Shown here: piece by piece, positions 42,995 to 54,300 of the stretch | Position numbering within the stretch: the first letter of the stretch is position 1 | Layout: every line of letters starts with the position of its first letter | From: Uranotaenia lowii | Lineage: Eukaryota > Arthropoda > Insecta > Diptera > Culicidae | Reading direction: 5' to 3' | Assembly: GCF_029784155.1 (NCBI RefSeq) | Contig: NC_073693.1 | Coordinates: forward strand, 22,356,002-22,420,001 | DNA length: 64,000 nt | The notes under the pieces: model-generated | What the model was told of the DNA's origin: nothing | The model's input: only the letters and a program-made list of their open reading frames with translations | Databases searched by the model: none | Translations under genes and position numbers: made by a program

Positions 42995-43171
42995 ACTAGC
43001 TGACCCGGTAAACTTCGTTTTACCTGTTACTTGATAAATCATTAGAAAATGTTCAATTCATCTACACATCTATAACTTCTTCGAGATCGTGAATCAGTTT
43101 TCATGAAAATCGTCTCCAAGTTGTTCGAGTTGTGTCCCATTTCTAGTTGATTTTGTATGGGAGACCCCTTC
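42995..43171. repeat. insect repeat end ACTAGCTGACCCGGTAAACT
   Basis: The start matches, in inverse orientation, the end of the repeat at 61593. The following text (TTGTATGGGAGACCCC) is shared with 43568-43860. The family is unknown to me; a Helitron-type end is possible but unproven. Confidence 0.5.
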
Positions 43172-43568
43172 AAGGTTGCCGAAAAAAAATTCTGTGTTTT
43201 GACGAAAAAAAATTCTGACTTTCTGTGATTTTACCCAAAAATTTTGTGACGGTTTTCTGTGATTTTTTTCCCAGTTATTTCATTTAAAAGTCATGTCAAA
43301 TTGCCTCTTTTTTACATGTTACTTAAGAAAAATCAATGGTGATGGTACACCAATTTCTTTTTTATCATATTTTTTCAAATTTAAAGATAATTAACCAAAA
43401 TTGATATTGACATAAAAAACTAAATTTTGGAAAAACGTCCAGAACTTTAAAGTTCTGTGAAATCTGTGAATATATCCAAAATTCTGTGTTCTGTGACACA
43501 TATTCTGTGATGAAAATTGGCTCAAAATTCTGTGAAATTATAGATTTTTCTGTGATTTCGGCAACCTT
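43172..43568. mobile_element. 397-bp MITE with AAGGTTGCCGAAA ends
   Basis: AAGGTTGCCGAAAAAAAATTC at the left pairs with TTTCGGCAACCTT at the right. The inside is rich in TTCTGTGA words. It interrupts the surrounding repeat between GACCCCTTC and GGCCCCC. Confidence 0.7.
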
Positions 43569-43885
43569 GGCCCCCTTTCCATGAAAATTAAGATTCTCGA
43601 AACTATTATACAAACCATCTCTGGCCCAAAAAACCCTCGGATACCAATTTTCATTTCATTTTGACCGTCCCTTTATACGTGATGGTGTTACAAAGAAAAC
43701 GCTTCCATTTTTATATATAAGAAGAAGAACATAGCAGCAGAATGTGATTTTGTATGGGAGCCCTCCTTCCATGAAAAGTAAAATTCTCGAAACTATTATA
43801 CAAACCATCTTTGTCCCGAAAAACCCTCGGATACCGTAATCAATATTAATTGATAACTTTTTTCAATATTTTTCGATTTTTTTTC
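43569..43885. repeat. diverged direct duplication of about 190 bp
   Basis: CCATGAAAATTAAGATTCTC to CCCTCGGATACC (43579-43655) is repeated as CCATGAAAAGTAAAATTCTC to CCCTCGGATACC (43770-43837), with GTATGGGAG text before each. It belongs to the repeat that starts at 42995. Confidence 0.6.
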
Positions 43886-44085
43886 TGTTAAGGGTGCTAT
43901 GTATTGCATGTTCGACCTTCATGACTTACACCAAAAACGATGAGTCCGAACATTTAGGTATAATAATCACCGAAGTGAGATATTGGATCTTTATAAATAA
44001 GAATAAAATTACGAGCTGAGCTCAGTTACAGTTTATACTCTAAACTAACGACGTGTCTTTTATCCGTGAAAGAAAGAACATTTCA
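43886..44085 (+). repeat. candidate 5-prime LTR of the Ty3-type element
   Basis: It runs from TGTTAAGGG to CATTTCA, with a CTTTATAAATAAG TATA-type box and AATAAAA inside. GTGGCGCACGAGG follows, resembling the TGGCGC primer sites of Ty3 elements. No second LTR is in the window, so the borders are inferred. Confidence 0.4.
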
Positions 44086-45112
44086 GTGGCGCACGAGGTA
44101 AAGTTATTACCAAAGAAAAGCTTAATTCTCCCAAGGAAAATCGGTCGTTTACGCATTACAAGTTTCCATTGGAGTGGCTCGGTTATAATCGGTCAGTAAT
44201 TCGGAAAATTCGTTGGGATTTTATCCGGCGTGAAGTTCCGTGGTGGCGCGTATTACAAGTTTCAGTCGGCCATATTACAAAAGACTTTTGTTCAAGCCTC
44301 GATAATTATTATAATACCCCATTGTTCAGATACCTATTGAAAAAAAAAACGTGGTGGACAAAGCGAAATTATATAATTCCATCGTTTATTAGCCTGTGTA
44401 ATTCGTCGCAAAATTATTAATTTGGAGAAAACGGCGTGAAATTCAAAAGAAATAGTAAGAGGCAAAATTCTAATTCTTAAAGAGTGTAATTAGGTAAAGC
44501 TACATGTGCTCATTGGTAAAGTGAAACCGAGAAAAAAAAAGCAAAGATAACGCTGGCAAAAAATTGGTGTTGAAAATTTAACAAATCATATTTATACTAC
44601 AGTGAGTCGTAATATCCCTGAAGTGGTGGGCAGCGAGTAAAAAGAAAAAAATTATTACAGTGAAAATATCAGCCTTTAAAGTATACAATAATAAATTGCG
44701 TCGGCCATAATTACGCTTAAGTGGTGGTTACCTGGGTTAAAAGAAGCAAAGAATAAGTATTCCTGGAAAAATTATTTTGCTTGGTGTTAATTTTGGGTTT
44801 TTCCTTTTGCTTTTCTTGGGAGGGCAGTTCAACTTCTTGTGTGAGATATCAATAATCCAAGAGAATTATAAAAGAAAGCAAGAAGCAAGAAAGATAAAAG
44901 TGAGAAAGTGCTCAGCCTATTTGGAAAGTGAGATAAGATATATCTCATTGGTTCTCACTTCATCATCAGGGATTGTGGTCATCATCAGCAGCACGTGTGG
45001 TGAGATCTGTACCCGGTCCACGTGTAAGTCCGAAAAGGTCACGTAAGTCGTTCCAGAACTAATTTTTTTTCTCAATTCTTTTTATTTCAATTTCATTTAG
45101 ATTTTTTATCAA

Positions 45113-46288
45113 ATGTCGTTAATTGGGGCTGTAGATTATTATGTCCAAGGATCCAGTTTTGAAGATTACATGGAAAGAATGGGGTTTTTATACCAGCTAA
45201 ACAATATTCAACCTGAAAATAAAAGAAGTCTTTTTATCACTTTAAGCGGCCCTGTGATTTTCAGGGAATTGAAGTTTATTTTTCCAGGTAGGGATTTAAG
45301 TACAATCGATTACGATGTTATGATCCAACATTTGAAAGAACGGTTAAACAAAAAAGATGATTTAATGCTTGTTCGGTGGAAGTTCGATCAACGCCGACAA
45401 GGACCTAATGAATCTGCCGAAAATTATATCTTGGCGGTAAAGTTGTTGGCAGAGGATTGTGATTTTGGTGACCGCAAAGATGGATTTATCATGAACAGAA
45501 TTATTTTCGGATTACATGACAAAGAGTTGCAAAAACGATTGTTTAGGCAAGTCGGATTGACCTTGTCGAACGTTGAACAGATAGTTGTGAGGAGTGAGCT
45601 AGCTGAGCTTCGATCACAGGTTTTCGGGGAGGAATCTGGGAGAGTGCTATCGGTGAAGCACAGATTGGGTTCAAGAACAGGTGATAGTCATGGTGAGATT
45701 GAGGGCCGTAGCAGGAACCCAGTGAGGTTCAGGAATCAAAGTTATAGCAGTGATCGCAGTCGAAGCTTTAGTCGAGATAGAGCCCAGAGAAGATTCTCAG
45801 ATAATAATTATCATCGTTATTCTCATTATAGAAATGAGCCAAACCGTTTTGCGAGAAGTAATAGATATTCTGACTCACGTACAAGAAACAATTTTCATTC
45901 CACTCCAAGATTTTCTGGACATGAAAATTTGATCTGCAATAGATGTGGTGAGAGGGGACACATCAAACGGAACTGTAATTCATTCAAACTTCAATCCGTA
46001 AATTTTGTTGAGCAGCGTGCTAAATCTCCAGATGAGTCTTATGACTTTAAAAGACTTAGATTGGATAATTCAGAAGATGATGACGACGATGACGTTTTTC
46101 CATGCATGATGATTTCATCTCGCGATAAAAATAGCAAACCTTGTTTAGTTGATGCCTTTGTTGAAGGGACGACAAAATTGAAAATGAAGATAGTCTGTGG
46201 AGCAGCAGTATCTGTTATTAGCCAAACTACTTACTATACTTACACTTTCGCCAAATTAAAACATACAAATGCAATAGTAAGCTCGTAG
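45113..46288 (+). CDS. Ty3-type Gag with protease remnant
   Basis: 391 codons start at ATG after TATCAA. The first 170 residues form a retrotransposon Gag core (YMERMGFLYQLNNIQPENKR, WKFDQRRQGPNESAENYILA). An Arg/Ser-rich linker and one CCHC knuckle, CNRCGERGHIKRNC, follow at about residue 277. The tail begins a protease domain (PCLVDAFVEGT...CGAAVSVIS), but the position expected to hold the catalytic Asp before GAAVS reads Cys, and the frame is lost near 46270. Sequence continues one frame over as LVVVNGESLNIFGKISV. The element cannot make a working Pol. Confidence 0.75.
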   Translation: MSLIGAVDYYVQGSSFEDYMERMGFLYQLNNIQPENKRSLFITLSGPVIFRELKFIFPGRDLSTIDYDVMIQHLKERLNKKDDLMLVRWKFDQRRQGPNESAENYILAVKLLAEDCDFGDRKDGFIMNRIIFGLHDKELQKRLFRQVGLTLSNVEQIVVRSELAELRSQVFGEESGRVLSVKHRLGSRTGDSHGEIEGRSRNPVRFRNQSYSSDRSRSFSRDRAQRRFSDNNYHRYSHYRNEPNRFARSNRYSDSRTRNNFHSTPRFSGHENLICNRCGERGHIKRNCNSFKLQSVNFVEQRAKSPDESYDFKRLRLDNSEDDDDDDVFPCMMISSRDKNSKPCLVDAFVEGTTKLKMKIVCGAAVSVISQTTYYTYTFAKLKHTNAIVSS

Positions 46289-46289
46289 T

Positions 46290-46582
46290 TGTCAATGGAG
46301 AATCTTTGAATATTTTTGGAAAAATCTCAGTAAAAGTTGAAACAAATGGATGCTCAACAAAGGTTTGGTTAATTATTTTGAAAAGCAAACATGATTTTAT
46401 GCCGTTATTTGGACGGAATTGGATAGACATTTTCTACCCCACATGGCGAAAAACGTTTTCGGTCCCAGCTTTGATCAACAATGTTGCAGTGGAGGAACTT
46501 GGGAGTTTTGAAACAAGTAATATTAAAAAGCAGTTTCTAAATGTATTTGAGAGAGATTTATCTAAACCCATTGTAGGATTTG
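46290..46582 (+). pseudogene. Ty3-type Pol, protease-to-RT linker, first part
   Basis: In the frame shifted relative to Gag it reads KVWLIILKSKHDFMPLFGRN, WIDIFYPTWRKTF and FLNVFERDLSKPIVGF, typical of the stretch before Ty3 RT. The reading stops where the LOA/Lian-like element was inserted. Joining after the insertion gives GFEADLMVRDERPIFRKAYD. Confidence 0.75.
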
Positions 46583-49500
46583 GTGCTGTGTGGTGGCGGC
46601 TTATAGAATACTACCACTGGGATACTGGTCCACGTCGTAAAAGGCGACTTATCCAGTACTTCCCATATGCGTTAGTCATTCTCAAATGCGACTATCACAT
46701 TGGGAGGGGGGAAAACTTGGCTTGGGATTTTGAAGTTCTAAGCCAAGTTTTCTTCAGGGAGGATTCACCAATTGTGCTTATTGCTATTAATGCGCATGCA
46801 CGAGTTGAATTCTCCTAAATTTTGTAAACACCCGCTTCAGGGTGGTTCTGTGCCTGTGGGCCCCAAAGTGGGGGTAGGAGGGTGTATAATAATCCTACCT
46901 TAAGCAGAACGTTGTTAAGGTCTGCACTATAGCCAGGCACTGGTGCAAAGGGCCGTATTTTTCCTGGCAACTCGTGGGATTCAGATTATACACACGATTT
47001 TTAAATTTTCATCCTGTATGGGATACCCCGCTTCATGCGTCGATATGAAGGTGCAGAGGTTCTTGTGTGTGATGGAAATATGTGTGGAATTCTTTGATAG
47101 AAATGCTTTCTATTAAGGTTGCACAGATAAATCTGCAGCACAAAAGAACCGCTACACTTAACTTATGTCGTTTAATCCTTAATGGAACTGCATCAATCGC
47201 CTTGGTGCAAGAACCCTATTTCCGAAATGGAACTTTTTACTTAGGGAATTTGCTCAAACCAAACTTTACTGTGTTCAGTGTAATTGGAATGACTAATGCC
47301 CGAATAATGCCTCGTGCATGTATATTGATAAACAATTCTTTAAATGCAACACTTATACCCAATCTAACAACAAGAGATATTTGCGTCGTTCAGGTTTCGC
47401 TGCCTGATAGAAAATACGTCTACTGTTCAGCATACTTACCATATGAACAATCATCCCCTACGGATGATTTAAAAAATGTCATTTCATTCTGTGAATCACA
47501 AAATACACCTCTTGTAATAGGCTGTGATGCCAATGCTCATCATTTTGTATGGGGTAGCTCAGATATCAATCTGAGAGGCTCAAATTTAATGGAATATTTA
47601 AGCAGCACTGATTTAGAAATTCTAAATGTAGGAAATAAACCAACTTTTGTTAGGTGTGACAGAGAAGAGGTGATTGACATCACACTTTGTTCTAGAACAA
47701 TTTCTCAGGAAATTTCAAATTGGCATGTGCCTAACGAAGAATCGATTTCTGACCACAGGTTTATCTATTTTGAACACTCAGGTGAGTTTTTAGAAACAAT
47801 TACATTCAGAAATCCAAGAACAACTAATTGGGACCTTTATTTGGAGCATATTGCTATTAAATTTCATGGATATACACCTGAAATTACTACTCCTTCTGAG
47901 TTGGATGAAGTGGTTGCAAAAACCACCGAAATTATTTTAAATTCTTATGAAGAAGCGTGTCCCGTACGAACGTTGAAATTCAACAAAAACAGTACACCAT
48001 GGTGGAACTCAAATCTCAGTAAATTACGAAAAAACTGCAGACGCTCTTGGAACCGAAGGCGCACGGAAGGTTTTGATGCCTTCAAGTTGGCTCGCAGAGC
48101 TTACCGGAAAGCAACAAGAGCTGCCGAACGCTCAAGTTGGCAGAGCTACTGCACAAACATTTCAAGCTTGCACGAAGCAAGTAGGTTAAATAAAGTCTTA
48201 GCCAAATCAAAAGATTATCAGGTTTCATACCTTAAAACCCCTAGTGGTGATTATACATCAAACGACGAAGATACATTAAGTTGTCTATTCAATACTCACT
48301 TTCCAGGATGTGTTGATCAAGATTCATCGATAGAGCCTGAGTTCTTTTCTGGCAGTCTAGATTCCTTGCATTTTGCTCGGAAAATAGTTACTACAGAATC
48401 GATCAAATGGGCAATCGATGGTTTTGCTCAATACAAATCTCCTGGAAGTGACGGTTTATTTCCAGTTTTGCTTCAAAAAGGTTTCGATCATTTCAAACAC
48501 ATATTAAGAAAAATAATGATAAGCAGTTTTGCTCATGGATATATTCCTAAACTTTGGCGGCAGATAGCCGTGAAATTCATCCCTAAAGGGGGACGATCAT
48601 CATACGACGAAGCCAAAAGCTTTCGTCCTATTAGTCTAAGTTCATTTCTATTAAAAGCACTTGAACGTTTAATTGATCATCATATCAGGCAAGAATGCCT
48701 TGTCCAACATCCGCTTAATGCGACACAACATGCATACCAAACAGGAAAATCAACATTAACTCTTCTGCACAACGTAGTACATAATATTGAAAATAGTTTT
48801 TCACAGAAAGAATCATGTCTAGGAGCATTTCTAGACATAGAAGGAGCATTTGATAATGTCTCGTTTACATCAATAATGGATGCGGCACTACTTCATGGAG
48901 TGCCTAGTGTTATAACTAACTGGATTAGCGCAATGCTAAGTAACAGGAATCTTCATTCGTCTTTAAGACAGGCTTCAATAACAAAAGTTAGCACACGTGG
49001 TTGCCCACAGGGAGGTGTACTATCACCTCTTTTGTGGAACCTAGTTGCAGACGGTTTGTTGAGAAAACTCAATGACCGTGGAATACCAACCTATGGATTC
49101 GCAGATGATTATCTTCTGCTGGTAAGAGGTTTGTGCATAAGCACATTATTTGATATAATGCAACAAGCTCTGCGCTCTGTTGAACGATGGTGTTCTCATG
49201 TAGAACTTTCAGTTAATCCTCTAAAAACTAACATTGTTTTATTTACTAAAAAACGTATCACCCGCGGGGTGCGCCCTCTGCTGTTTTATGGTTCCGAAAT
49301 CACCGTGTCTAATCAAGTTAAATATTTGGGTGTCATTCTTGACTCCAAATTAAACTGGTCTGATCACATCGAATTCAGAATCAAAAAAGCATGCATGGCC
49401 TTCGGACAATGCCGACGTGCAATCGGAAAAAACTGGGGACTCAAACCTAAACATATTCACTGGATTTATTCCACAATAGTAAGACCAATTCTGGCCTATG

Positions 49501-50931
49501 GGTGTCTAGTGTGGTGGCAGAAAGGAGAAGTTGCAACAGTTCGGACTAAACTAAATCACCTTCAAAGAATGTGTCTTTTGGGGATGTCCGGATCGTTCAC
49601 TACAACTCCTACTGCAGCACTAGAGGCTCTGTTTTCTATCAAACCTCTACACTTGTTCCTAAAACAGGAAGCCTTCTCATGTGCTTTTCGTCTACAGGCA
49701 GTTGGTCTCTGGCTGTCAGGAAATATCGAAAGATCATCGAGTCATACAAATGTGTGGCCTGAATTAGTTAGATTAAACAAGTTTAATCTAGCGCCAAACG
49801 ATTTAACACTCTCGAGTAGTTTTCCCTACATGGGGTTTAAAGTCAAATTTCCTTCTCCTCAAGAATGGTTATCAGGTTTCGTAGAGGACCAAATGTCCTC
49901 TCATATTGTATTCTATACTGACGGTTCATTATCAAACGGCCGTGCAGGTGCAGGAATTTACTGTCACGAGTTGAACATAGAATATGCTCAACCTCTAGGA
50001 AAATATTGTACAGTCTTTCAGGCTGAGCTATATGCTATTATGTATGGAGTGCAAATTGCACTTCAAAAGAAGATTATGTTCAGAACAATTTATTTCTGTT
50101 CAGATAGCCAAGCAGCTATCAAATCACTCAGTGCTTCCAGTTCTAGATCAAAACTGGTAATCGCATGCCGGAAAGCAATCGAAGAACTTGCTGAAGGCAA
50201 TGGATTAAACCTTCTATGGGTACCCGGACATAAGGGAATTTTTGGAAACGAATGCGCCGACGAACTCGCTAGAGCTGGGTCGGAAAAGGAATTTTACGGA
50301 CCAGAGCCGGCTGTACCAATATCACCATGTTGGTTCAGAAACCAAATTCAAACTTGGTCCTCTAACCAGCATGAACGATACTGGGAAGAGTTGGACACTT
50401 GTCGTCAAACTAAATTATTTTTAGAAAAACCATCTCCAATCATATCGAGTTACTTATTAACTTTAAATAAATTTCATTGCAGCATCTTGATCAGAGCACT
50501 CTCCGGTCATTGTAAACTCAACTATCACATGCACAACATTCAGCGTGCTGAATCTCCAGTATGTGGTAGTTATGAATCAAATGTGAAAGATCCCTTCCAT
50601 CTTATATGTAACTGTCCCTCATTTGCCAGACTACGTTTTCGTACTCTGGGATCTTACGCTTTAAGCGAATCTGAGTTTAAGAAATTAAACTTAAAAAACA
50701 TTCTATCATTCCTTACCGAATGTAGAAAAGAGCTTTAATGCTAATAATCCCTAGTGGAAAGGCTTTATGCCATCTTAAATAGATTGAATTTATTTCTTCC
50801 TTTTATAGGTTTTTCAGGTTTCTCAGGTAAATGATGAAATCTTGGATAAAAAAAGGCTAGGCACAATTTTCCCGTATGTTTGGATAACGTGCCGCTATTA
50901 AGCCTACCCCTATTCTGATACCTGATACCTG
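46583..50931 (+). mobile_element. LOA/Lian-like non-LTR retrotransposon, apparently complete
   Basis: The 4.35-kb element is flanked by AGGATTTG (46575-46582 and 50932-50939), the target duplication. It has about 520 bp of leader, one long ORF (endonuclease, RT, RNase H) and a 190-bp tail that ends in tandem TGATACC units rather than poly(A). I saw no separate ORF1, which fits my recollection of Lian-type elements of Aedes; 5-prime truncation is the alternative. Confidence 0.85.
47103..50738 (+). CDS. endonuclease/reverse transcriptase/RNase H polyprotein (LOA/Lian-like)
   Basis: This is an intact frame of 1211 residues; the start is the ATG at MLSIKVAQINLQ. The AP-type endonuclease fills about 1-220 (LVQEPYFRNG, GCDANAHHFVWG, SISDHRFIYF). 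The RT domain follows at about 450-720, with FRPISLSSFLLKALERLIDH, AYQTGKSTLTLL, LDIEGAFDNVSF, RGCPQGGVLSPLLWN and the catalytic GFADDYLLLV. RNase H lies at about 935-1060 (IVFYTDGSLSNG, VFQAELYAI, CSDSQAAIKSL, WVPGHKGIFGNECADELAR). A Cys/His segment near the end (SPVCGSYESN...FHLICNCPSF) resembles the usual C-terminal zinc motif, CX3CX7HX4C-like but altered. The presence of RNase H argues for LOA/I-type clades rather than jockey or CR1. Confidence 0.93.
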   Translation: MLSIKVAQINLQHKRTATLNLCRLILNGTASIALVQEPYFRNGTFYLGNLLKPNFTVFSVIGMTNARIMPRACILINNSLNATLIPNLTTRDICVVQVSLPDRKYVYCSAYLPYEQSSPTDDLKNVISFCESQNTPLVIGCDANAHHFVWGSSDINLRGSNLMEYLSSTDLEILNVGNKPTFVRCDREEVIDITLCSRTISQEISNWHVPNEESISDHRFIYFEHSGEFLETITFRNPRTTNWDLYLEHIAIKFHGYTPEITTPSELDEVVAKTTEIILNSYEEACPVRTLKFNKNSTPWWNSNLSKLRKNCRRSWNRRRTEGFDAFKLARRAYRKATRAAERSSWQSYCTNISSLHEASRLNKVLAKSKDYQVSYLKTPSGDYTSNDEDTLSCLFNTHFPGCVDQDSSIEPEFFSGSLDSLHFARKIVTTESIKWAIDGFAQYKSPGSDGLFPVLLQKGFDHFKHILRKIMISSFAHGYIPKLWRQIAVKFIPKGGRSSYDEAKSFRPISLSSFLLKALERLIDHHIRQECLVQHPLNATQHAYQTGKSTLTLLHNVVHNIENSFSQKESCLGAFLDIEGAFDNVSFTSIMDAALLHGVPSVITNWISAMLSNRNLHSSLRQASITKVSTRGCPQGGVLSPLLWNLVADGLLRKLNDRGIPTYGFADDYLLLVRGLCISTLFDIMQQALRSVERWCSHVELSVNPLKTNIVLFTKKRITRGVRPLLFYGSEITVSNQVKYLGVILDSKLNWSDHIEFRIKKACMAFGQCRRAIGKNWGLKPKHIHWIYSTIVRPILAYGCLVWWQKGEVATVRTKLNHLQRMCLLGMSGSFTTTPTAALEALFSIKPLHLFLKQEAFSCAFRLQAVGLWLSGNIERSSSHTNVWPELVRLNKFNLAPNDLTLSSSFPYMGFKVKFPSPQEWLSGFVEDQMSSHIVFYTDGSLSNGRAGAGIYCHELNIEYAQPLGKYCTVFQAELYAIMYGVQIALQKKIMFRTIYFCSDSQAAIKSLSASSSRSKLVIACRKAIEELAEGNGLNLLWVPGHKGIFGNECADELARAGSEKEFYGPEPAVPISPCWFRNQIQTWSSNQHERYWEELDTCRQTKLFLEKPSPIISSYLLTLNKFHCSILIRALSGHCKLNYHMHNIQRAESPVCGSYESNVKDPFHLICNCPSFARLRFRTLGSYALSESEFKKLNLKNILSFLTECRKEL

Positions 50932-50939
50932 AGGATTTG

Positions 50940-51066
50940 AAGCGGATCTCATGGTCCGAGATGAGCGGCCAATATTCAGGAAAGCTTACGACGTACCATA
51001 TAAGTTACGAGAGAAAGTGATTAAACATTTAAATGAGTTGGAGCAGCAAAATATCATTACATTTGA
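50940..51066 (+). pseudogene. Ty3-type Pol continuation, start of RT
   Basis: It reads EADLMVRDERPIFRKAYDVP, YKLREKVIKHLNELEQQNII and TFEC, then a stop. This is the beginning of a Ty3 RT domain in register with 46290-46582 once the insertion and one copy of AGGATTTG are removed. Nothing of the rest of RT, RNase H or integrase is present. Confidence 0.75.
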
Positions 51067-51366
51067 GTGCTAGTAAACTAGCGCTGTTTATTGCACAAAA
51101 TGAGCTCTTTCTCTCTGACTGATCTGATCCCGTCTCGCCGCCCAGCCAGTAGGAGTTCATATTTTCGGCATATTAATGCTCCTATTTAACTACGAATGGG
51201 ACTCATTATGCTTCGGGTCTAGGCAGAGGAAGCTGCTAACCCGGGCTGGCTGCCTTTCGAGTGCGATATGATGAACTATTAACGAAAATATTTCGGCGGT
51301 TTTTGGCCCCATCCAAGATGGGCTGCGGTTGTTAAACACTGATCTCCTAACTTACACTGTTCAGCA
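51067..51366. other. unassigned 300 bp between Ty3 remnant and satellite array 4
   Basis: It is moderately GC-rich (CCGTCTCGCCGCCCAGCCAG, CCCATCCAAGATGGGCTGCG). It may be the 3-prime tail of another non-LTR element, but no coding frame supports this. Confidence 0.3.
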
Positions 51367-54300
51367 AAAACCGTCAAAAATGGTCAAAATTGTCAAAATT
51401 GTCAAAATTGTCAAAATTGACAAAATTGTCAAAATTGTCAAAATTGTCAAAATTGTCAAAATTGTCAAAATTGTCAAAATTGTCGAAATTGTCAAAATTG
51501 TCAAAATTGTAAAAATTGTCAAAATTGTCAAAATTGTCAAAATTGTCAAAATTGTACAAATTGTCAAAATTGTCAACATTGTCAAAATTGCCAAAATTGT
51601 CGAAGTTGTCAAAATTGTCAAAATTGTCAAAATTGTCAAAATTGTCAAAATTGTCAAAATTGTCAAAATTGTCAAAATTGTCAAAATTGTCAAAATTGTC
51701 AAAATTGTCAAAATTGTCAAAATTGTCAAAATTGTCAAAATTGTCAAAATTGTCAAAATTGTCAAAATTGTCAAAATTGTCAAAATTGTCAAAATTGTCA
51801 AAATTGTCAAAATTGTCAAAATTGTCAAAATTGTCAAAATTGTCAAAATTGTCAAAATTGTCAAAATTGTCAAAATTGTCAAAATTGTCAAAATTGTCAA
51901 AATTGTCAAAATTGTCAAAATTGTCAAAATTGTCAAAATTGTCAAAATTGTCAAAATTGTCAAAATTGTCAAAATTGTCAAAATTGTCAAAATTGTCAAA
52001 ATTGTCAAAATTGTCAAAATTGTCAAAATTGTCAAAATTGTCAAAATTGTCAAAATTGTCAAAATTGTCAAAATTGTCAAAATTGTCAAAATTGTCAAAA
52101 TTGTCAAAATTGTCAAAATTGTCAAAATTGTCAAAATTGTCAAAATTGTCAAAATTGTCAAAATTGTCAAAATTGTCAAAATTGTCAAAATTGTCAAAAT
52201 TGTCAAAATTGTCAAAATTGTCAAAATTGTCAAAATTGTCAAAATTGTCAAAATTGTCAAAATTGTCAAAATTGTCAAAATTGTCAAAATTGTCAAAATT
52301 GTCAAAATTGTCAAAATTGTCAAAATTGTCAAAATTGTCAAAATTGTCAAAATTGTCAAAATTGTCAAAATTGTCGAAATTGTCAAAATTGTCAAAATTG
52401 TCAAAATTGTCAAAATTGTCAAAATTGTCAAAATTGTCAAAATTGTCAAAATTGTCAAAATTGTCAAAATTGTCAAAATTGTCAAAATTGTCAAAATTGT
52501 CAAAATTGTCAAAATTGTCAAAATTGTCAAAATTGTCAAAATTGTCAAAATTGTCAAAATTGTCAAAATTGTCAAAATTGTCAAAATTGTCAAAATTGTC
52601 AAAATTGTCAAAATTGTCAAAATTGTCAAAATTGTCAAAATTGTCAAAATTGTCAAAATTGTCAAAATTGTCAAAATTGTCAAAATTGTCAAAATTGTCA
52701 AAATTGTCAAAATTGTCAAAATTGTCAAAATTGTCAAAATTGTCAAATTGTCAAAATTGTCAAAATTGTCAAAATTGTCAAAATTGTCATAATTGTCAAA
52801 ATTGTCAAAATTGTCAATATTGTCAAAATTGTCAAAATTGTCAAAATTGTCAAAATCGTCAAAATTGTCAAAATTGTCAAAATTGTCAAAATTGTCAAAA
52901 TTTTCAAAATTGTCAAAATTGTCAGAATTGTGAATATTGTCAAAATTTTCAAAATTTTCAAAATTTTCAAAATTGTCAAAATTGTCAAAATTGTCAAAAT
53001 TGTCAAAATTGTCAAAATTGTCAAAATTGTCATAATTGTCAAAATTGTCAAAATTTAAAAATTTAAAATTGTCAAAATTGTCAAAATTGTCAAAATTGTC
53101 AAAATTGTCAAAATTGTCAAAATTGTCAAAATTGTCAAAATTGTCAAAATTGTCAAAATTGTCAAAATTGTCAAAATTGTCAAAATTGTCAAAATTGTCA
53201 AAATTGTCAAAATTGTCAAAATTGTCAAAATTGTCAAAATTGTCAAAATTGTCAAAATTGTCAAAATTGTCAAAATTGTCAAAATTGTCAAAATTGTCAA
53301 AATTGTCAAAATTGTCAAAATTGTCAAAATTGTCAAAATTGTCAAAATTGTTAAAATTGTCGAAGTTGTCAAAATTGTCAAAATTGTCAAAATTGTCAAA
53401 ATTGTCAAAATTGTCAAAATTGTCAAAATTGTCAAAATTGTCAAAATTGTCGGCATTGTCAAAATTGTCAAAATTGTCAAAATTGTCAAAATTGTCGAAA
53501 TTGTCAAAATTGTCAAAATTGTCAAAATTGTCAAAATTGTCAAAATTGTCAAAATTGTCAAAATTGTCAAAATTGTCAAAATTGTCAAAATTGTCAAAAT
53601 TGTCAAAATTGTCAAAATTGTCAAAATTGTCAAAATTGTCAAAATTGTCAAAATTGTCAAAATTGTCAAAATTGTCAAAATTGTCAAAATTGTCAAAATT
53701 GTCAAAATTGTCAAAATTGTCAAAATTGTCAAAATTGTCAAAATTGTCAAAATTGTCAAAATTGTCAAAATTGTCAAAATTGTCAAAATTGTCAAAATTG
53801 TCAAAATTGTCAAAATTGTCAAAATTGTCGAAATTGTCAAAATTGTCAAAATTGTCAAAATTGTCAAAATTGTCAAAATTGTCAAAATTGTCAAAATTGT
53901 CAAAATTGTCAAAATTGTCAAAATTGTCAAAATTGTCAAAACTGTCAAAATTGTCAAAATTGTCAAAATTGTCAAAATTGTCAAAATTGTCAAAATTGTC
54001 AAAATTGTCAAAATTGTCAAAATTGTCAAAATTGTCAAAATTGTCAAAATTGTCAAAATTGTCAAAATTGTCAAAATTGTCAAAATTGTCAAAATTGTCA
54101 AAATTGTCAAAATTGTCAAAATTGTCGAAATTGTCAAAATTGTCAAAATTGTCAAAATTGTCAAAATTGTCAAAATTGTCAAAATTGTCAAAATTGTCAA
54201 AATTGTCAAAATTGTCAAAATTGTCAAAATTGTCAAAATTGTCAAAATTGTCAAAATTGTCAAAATTGTCAAAATTGTCAAAATTGTCAAAATTGTCAAA

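Larger units (their letters stand above)
43886..46582 (+). mobile_element. Ty3-type LTR retrotransposon, 5-prime part (broken)
   Basis: Candidate LTR, about 1 kb leader, Gag, a protease remnant and the start of Pol follow in the normal order. A non-LTR element then splits it at 46582/50932, with AGGATTTG on both sides. It resumes at 50940 and stops inside the RT domain at about 51066. The 3-prime two thirds of Pol and the second LTR are absent. Confidence 0.75.
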
